Positions 60,201 to 64,000 of a stretch of DNA of 64,000 bases are shown one piece after another. The number at the start of each line of letters is the position of its first letter. The first letter of the stretch is position 1. Location: NCBI GenBank assembly GCA_029465975.1, contig CM055737.1, positions 15,075,645 to 15,139,644 on the forward strand, written 5' to 3'. Below the pieces are notes generated by a model. It did no database searches and was not told the origin of the DNA. It worked only from the letters and a program-made list of their open reading frames with translations. The DNA is from Dallia pectoralis (taxonomy: Eukaryota > Chordata > Actinopteri > Esociformes > Umbridae). Made by a program: the position numbers and the translations under genes.

Positions 60201-61880
60201 GATGGGAGACCGCCTAGTAATATCTAGTGTTGTAAGCATTTTGTTATTTTCTTGGCGGGAAGAAACAATCAATCAAAAAGTTAATTATGCAGTGAAGAAA
60301 TCAATAACAGCTGTATTTTCAAATGTTCTAATACCCTACGGCCACACCACCCTGAAAACGCCTGATCTCGGAAACCAAACCGGGTCGGGCTTGGTTAGTA
60401 CTTGGATGGGAGACCGCCTAGTAATATCTAGTGTTGTAAGCATTTTGTTATTTTCATGGCGGGAAGAAACAATCAATCAAAAAGTTAATTATGCAGTGAA
60501 GAAATCAATAAGAGCTGTAATTTCAACTTTTCTAATAGCTTACGGCCACACCACCCTGAAAACGCCCGATCTCGGAAGCCAAGCAGGGTTGGGCTTGGTT
60601 AGTACTTGGATGGGAGACCGCCTAGGAATATCTAGTGTTGTAAGCATTTTGTGATTTTCTTGGCGGGAAGAAACAATCAATCAAAAAGTTAATTATGCAG
60701 TGAAGAAATCAATAACAGCTGTATTTTCAAATGTTCTAATACCCTACGGCCACACCACCCTGAAAACGCCTGATCTCGGAAACCAAACCGGGTCGGGCTT
60801 GGTTAGTACTTGGATGGGAGACCGCCTAGTAATATCTAGTGTTGTAAGCATTTTGTTATTTTCATGGCGGGAAGAAACAATCAATCAAAAAGTTAATTAT
60901 GCAGTGAAGATATCAATAAGAGCTGTAATTTCAACTTTTCTAATAGCTTACGGCCACACCACCCTGAAAACGTCTGATCTCGGAAGCCAAGCAGGGTCGG
61001 GCTTGGTTAGTACTTGGATGGGAGACCGCCTAGGAATATCTAGTGTTGTAAGCATTTTGTTATTTTCTTGGCGGGAAGAAACAATCAATCAAAAAGTTAA
61101 TTATGCAGTGAAGAAATCAATAACAGCTGTATTTTCAAATGTTCTAATACCCTACGGCCACACCACCCTGAAAACGCCTGATCTCGGAAACCAAACCGGG
61201 TCGGGCTTGGTTAGTACTTGGATGGGAGACCGCCTAGTAATATCTAGTGTTGTAAGCATTTTGTTATTTTCATGGCGGGAAGAAACAATCAATCAAAAAG
61301 TTAATTATGCAGTGAAGATATCAATAAGAGCTGTAATTTCAACTTTTCTAATAGCTTACGGCCACACCACCCTGAAAACGCCCGATCTCGTCTGATCTCG
61401 GAAGCCAAGCAGGGTCGGGCTTGGTTAGTACTTGGATGGGAGACCGCCTAGGAATATCTAGTGTTGTAAGCATTTTGTTATTTTCTTGGCGGGAAGAAAC
61501 AATCAATCAAAAAGTTAATTATGCAGTGAAGAAATCAATAACAGCTGTATTTTCAAATGTTCTAATACCCTACGGCCACACCACCCTGAAAACGCCTGAT
61601 CTCGGAAACCAAACCGGGTCGGGCTTGGTTAGTACTTGGATGGGAGACCGCCTAGTAATATCTAGTGTTGTAAGCATTTTGTTATTTTCATGGCGGGAAG
61701 AAACAATCAATCAAAAAGTTAATTATGCAGTGAAGAAATCAATAAGAGCTTTATTTTCAAATGTTCTAATACCCTACGGCCACACCACCCTGAAAACGCC
61801 CGATCTCGTCTGATCTCGAAACCAAACCGGGTCGGGCTTGGTTAGTACTTGGATGGGAGACCGCCTAGGAATATCTAGTG
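45287..61880 (+). rRNA. 5S rDNA array IV, clean right part (+), about 80 copies
   Basis: Full copies start at 45287, 45500, 45918, 46753, 47582, 48410, 49032, 49652, 50070, 50487, 50905, 51526, 52137, 52760, 53176, 53594, 54012, 54429, 55459, 56284, 56700, 57946, 58977, 59701, 60120, 61354 and 61772. Most remaining units are D or intermediate: 45714, 46132, 46336, 46546, 46967, 47175, 47378, 47795, 47999, 48206, 48624, 48828, 49246, 49448, 49866, 50283, 50701, 51118, 51322, 51740, 51944, 52352, 52556, 52972, 53390, 53808, 54226, 54643, 54847, 55051, 55255, 55672, 55876, 56080, 56496, 56915, 57119, 57323, 57527, 57736, 58160, 58364, 58570, 58773, 59190, 59497, 59915, 60334, 60538, 60742, 60946, 61150 and 61568. 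D copies outnumber F copies about two to one, and D runs of four (54643-55255) and five (60334-61150) occur. The copies at 53176 and 61772 join a B-type 5' end (CCCTACGG) to an undeleted body. Confidence 0.94.
59340..59410 (+). pseudogene. 5S unit with nearly the whole gene deleted
   Basis: At about 59385-59391 the spacer end TTTCAACTTTCTA runs straight into GTGTTGTAAGC, the last 11-15 nt of a 5S gene. About 105 bp of 5S, including the whole internal promoter, are absent. The breakpoints share CTA, found in the spacer TTTCTAATA and the gene's ATCTAGTG. Such a unit cannot be transcribed from an internal promoter. Confidence 0.8.
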
Positions 61881-62380
61881 NNNNNNNNNNNNNNNNNNNN
61901 NNNNNNNNNNNNNNNNNNNNNNNNNNNNNNNNNNNNNNNNNNNNNNNNNNNNNNNNNNNNNNNNNNNNNNNNNNNNNNNNNNNNNNNNNNNNNNNNNNNN
62001 NNNNNNNNNNNNNNNNNNNNNNNNNNNNNNNNNNNNNNNNNNNNNNNNNNNNNNNNNNNNNNNNNNNNNNNNNNNNNNNNNNNNNNNNNNNNNNNNNNNN
62101 NNNNNNNNNNNNNNNNNNNNNNNNNNNNNNNNNNNNNNNNNNNNNNNNNNNNNNNNNNNNNNNNNNNNNNNNNNNNNNNNNNNNNNNNNNNNNNNNNNNN
62201 NNNNNNNNNNNNNNNNNNNNNNNNNNNNNNNNNNNNNNNNNNNNNNNNNNNNNNNNNNNNNNNNNNNNNNNNNNNNNNNNNNNNNNNNNNNNNNNNNNNN
62301 NNNNNNNNNNNNNNNNNNNNNNNNNNNNNNNNNNNNNNNNNNNNNNNNNNNNNNNNNNNNNNNNNNNNNNNNNNNNNNNN
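61881..62380. other. Assembly gap, 500 N
   Basis: Exactly 500 N. The 5S genes run on + to its left and on - to its right, so either an inversion lies in the gap or the right contig was joined in the wrong orientation. Confidence 0.98.
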
Positions 62381-64000
62381 AAACAAAATGCTTACAACAC
62401 TAGATATTCTAGGCGGTCTCCATCCAAGTACTAACCAAGCCCGACCCTGCTTGGCTTTCGAGATCAGACGAGATTAGGCGTTTTCAGGGTGGTGTGGCCG
62501 TAAGCTATTAGAAACATTTGAAAATACAGCTGTTATTGATTTCTTCACTGCATAATTAACTTTTTGATTGATTGTTTCTTCCCCAAAGAAACTAACAAAA
62601 TGCTTACAACACAAGATATTACTAGGCGGTCTCCCATCCAAGTACTAACCAAGCCCGACCCTGTTTACCACGAGATCCCGAGATCGGGCGTTTTCAGGGT
62701 GTTGTGGCCGTAAGCGATAAGACAAGTTGAAATTACAGTACAGCTCTTATTGATTTCTTTACTGCATAATTAACTTTTTGATTGTTTGTTTCTTCCCGTC
62801 AAGAAAATAACAAATGCTTACAACACTAGATATTTCCAGGCGGTCTCCCATCCAAGTACTAACCAGCCCAGGCACCTGTTTGGTTCAGATCCGAGATCAG
62901 GCGTTTTCAGGGTGGTGTGGCCGTAGGAGTATTAGAACATTTAAATACAGCTGTTATTGATTTCTTCCTGCATAATTAACTTTTTGATTGATTGTTTCTT
63001 CCCGCCATGAAAATAACAAAATGCTTACAACAGATATTTAAATGCGGTCTCCCATCCAAGTACTAACCAAGCCCGACCCTGTTTGGCTTCCGAGATCGGG
63101 CATTTTCAGTGTTGTGGACGTAAGCTAATGCAAGTACAGCTCTTATTGATTTCTGCTGCATAATTAACTTTTGATAGATTTTTCTTCCCGCCAAGAAAAT
63201 AACAAAATGCTTACAACTAGATGTTCTATAGACAGTCTCCTATCCAAGTACTAACCAAGCCCGACCCTGCTTGGCTTCCGAGATCAGACGAGATCGGGCG
63301 TTTTCAGAGGTGGTGTGGCCGTAGCTATTAGACAAGTTGAAGTCACAGCTCTTATTGATTTCTTCACTGCATAATTAACTTTATGATTGATTTGTTTCTT
63401 CCATGCATGAAAATAACAAATGCTTACAACACTAGATATTACTAGGCGGTCTCCCATCCAAGTACTACCAAGCCCGACCCTGCATGGCTTCGAGATCAGG
63501 GCATTTTCCAGGGTTGTGGCCGTAAGCTATTAGAAAAGTTGAAGTTACAGCTCTTATTGATTTCTTCACTGCATAATTAACTTTTTGATTGATTGTTTCT
63601 TCCCGCCAAGAAAATAACAAAATGCTTACAACACTAGATATTACTAGGCGGTCTCCCATCCAGTACTAACCAAGCCCGACCATGTTTGGTTTCCGAGATC
63701 GGGCGTTTTCAGGGTGGTGTGGCCGTAGCTATGTTAGAACATTTAAAATTACAGCTCTTATTGATTTCTTCACTGCATAATTAACTTTTTGATTGATTGT
63801 TTCTTCCCGCCAAGAAAATAACATAATGCTTACAACACTAGACATTACTAGGCGGTCTCCCATCCAAGTACTAACCAAGCCCCGACCCTGTTTGGCTTCG
63901 AGATCGGGCGTTTTCAGGGTGTTGTGGCCGTAAGCTATTAGACAAGTTGAAATTACAGCTCTTATTGATTTCTTCACTGCATAATTAACTTTTTGATTGA
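62381..64000 (-). rRNA. 5S rDNA array V (-), about 8 indel-rich copies, runs off the window
   Basis: Minus-strand 5S units with the usual spacer, mixing F copies (motif pair seen near 62460 and 63285) and D copies (near 62685, 62895, 63095, 63490, 63695 and 63900). Defects are numerous: GTTTACCACGAGATCC (62665), TTTAAATGCGG (63036), a spacer cut to GATTTCTGCTGC (63150) and TAGACAGTCTCC (63229). Damage lessens to the right, away from the gap. None of these copies looks safe to call functional. Confidence 0.88.

Noticed and set aside
4163..61880. tRNA or other Pol III genes among the spacers
   Set aside because: The 96-bp spacers show no B box, cloverleaf or second internal promoter; only 5S internal promoters are seen.

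Overview
The window is eukaryotic. It is almost entirely a tandem array of 5S ribosomal RNA genes interrupted by site-specific non-LTR retrotransposons. The 118-nt 5S core has the vertebrate form, the unit is about 214 bp, and the mobile elements look like the Mutsu lineage (Tx1 group, described from zebrafish as 5S-gene-specific; recalled knowledge, not searched). A teleost fish is the best guess. No ordinary protein-coding host gene is visible. Three runs of exactly 500 N (22292-22791, 39091-39590, 61881-62380) are scaffold gaps.

Layout: (1) 1-4166, 3' part of retrotransposon A (+): a frameshifted ORF2 with endonuclease, reverse transcriptase and C-terminal zinc finger, then 3' UTR and poly(A). 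(2) 4163-9634, 5S array I (+), 25 complete copies plus a half copy at each end. (3) 9635-12240, 5' part of a second retrotransposon B (+): 5' UTR, ORF1 with zinc knuckles, ORF2 endonuclease. (4) 12241-22291 is the same series inverted: element B (-), array II (-, again 25 complete copies plus two half copies), element A (-). (5) 22792-39008, array III (+), about 77 copies, ending in 82 bp of unrelated sequence. (6) 39591-61880, array IV (+), about 106 copies, with a visibly indel-rich first 5 kb. (7) 62381-64000, array V (-), about 8 indel-rich copies.

The 5S copies fall into two main classes. Full copies (F, 118 bp) carry two GATCTCG motifs 3 bp apart. Deleted copies (D, 108 bp) have lost one motif plus the 3-bp linker. 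F and D often alternate, giving a 418-bp dimer (214 + 204). Many D copies also have a changed 5' end that breaks helix I, and changes in the A box, but their IE and C box are intact. This recalls the gene-plus-pseudogene repeats of Xenopus oocyte 5S DNA.

The parts are linked biologically: each retrotransposon sits in a 5S gene at the same site, about 5S positions 22-30, so the array is the target and the elements are its parasites. The large palindrome at 1570-22291 is the most striking structure. Equal copy number in the two arms, and arm differences in element B that are mostly homopolymer lengths, make a fold-back read or assembly artefact more likely than a real inverted duplication, though sequence alone cannot settle it.
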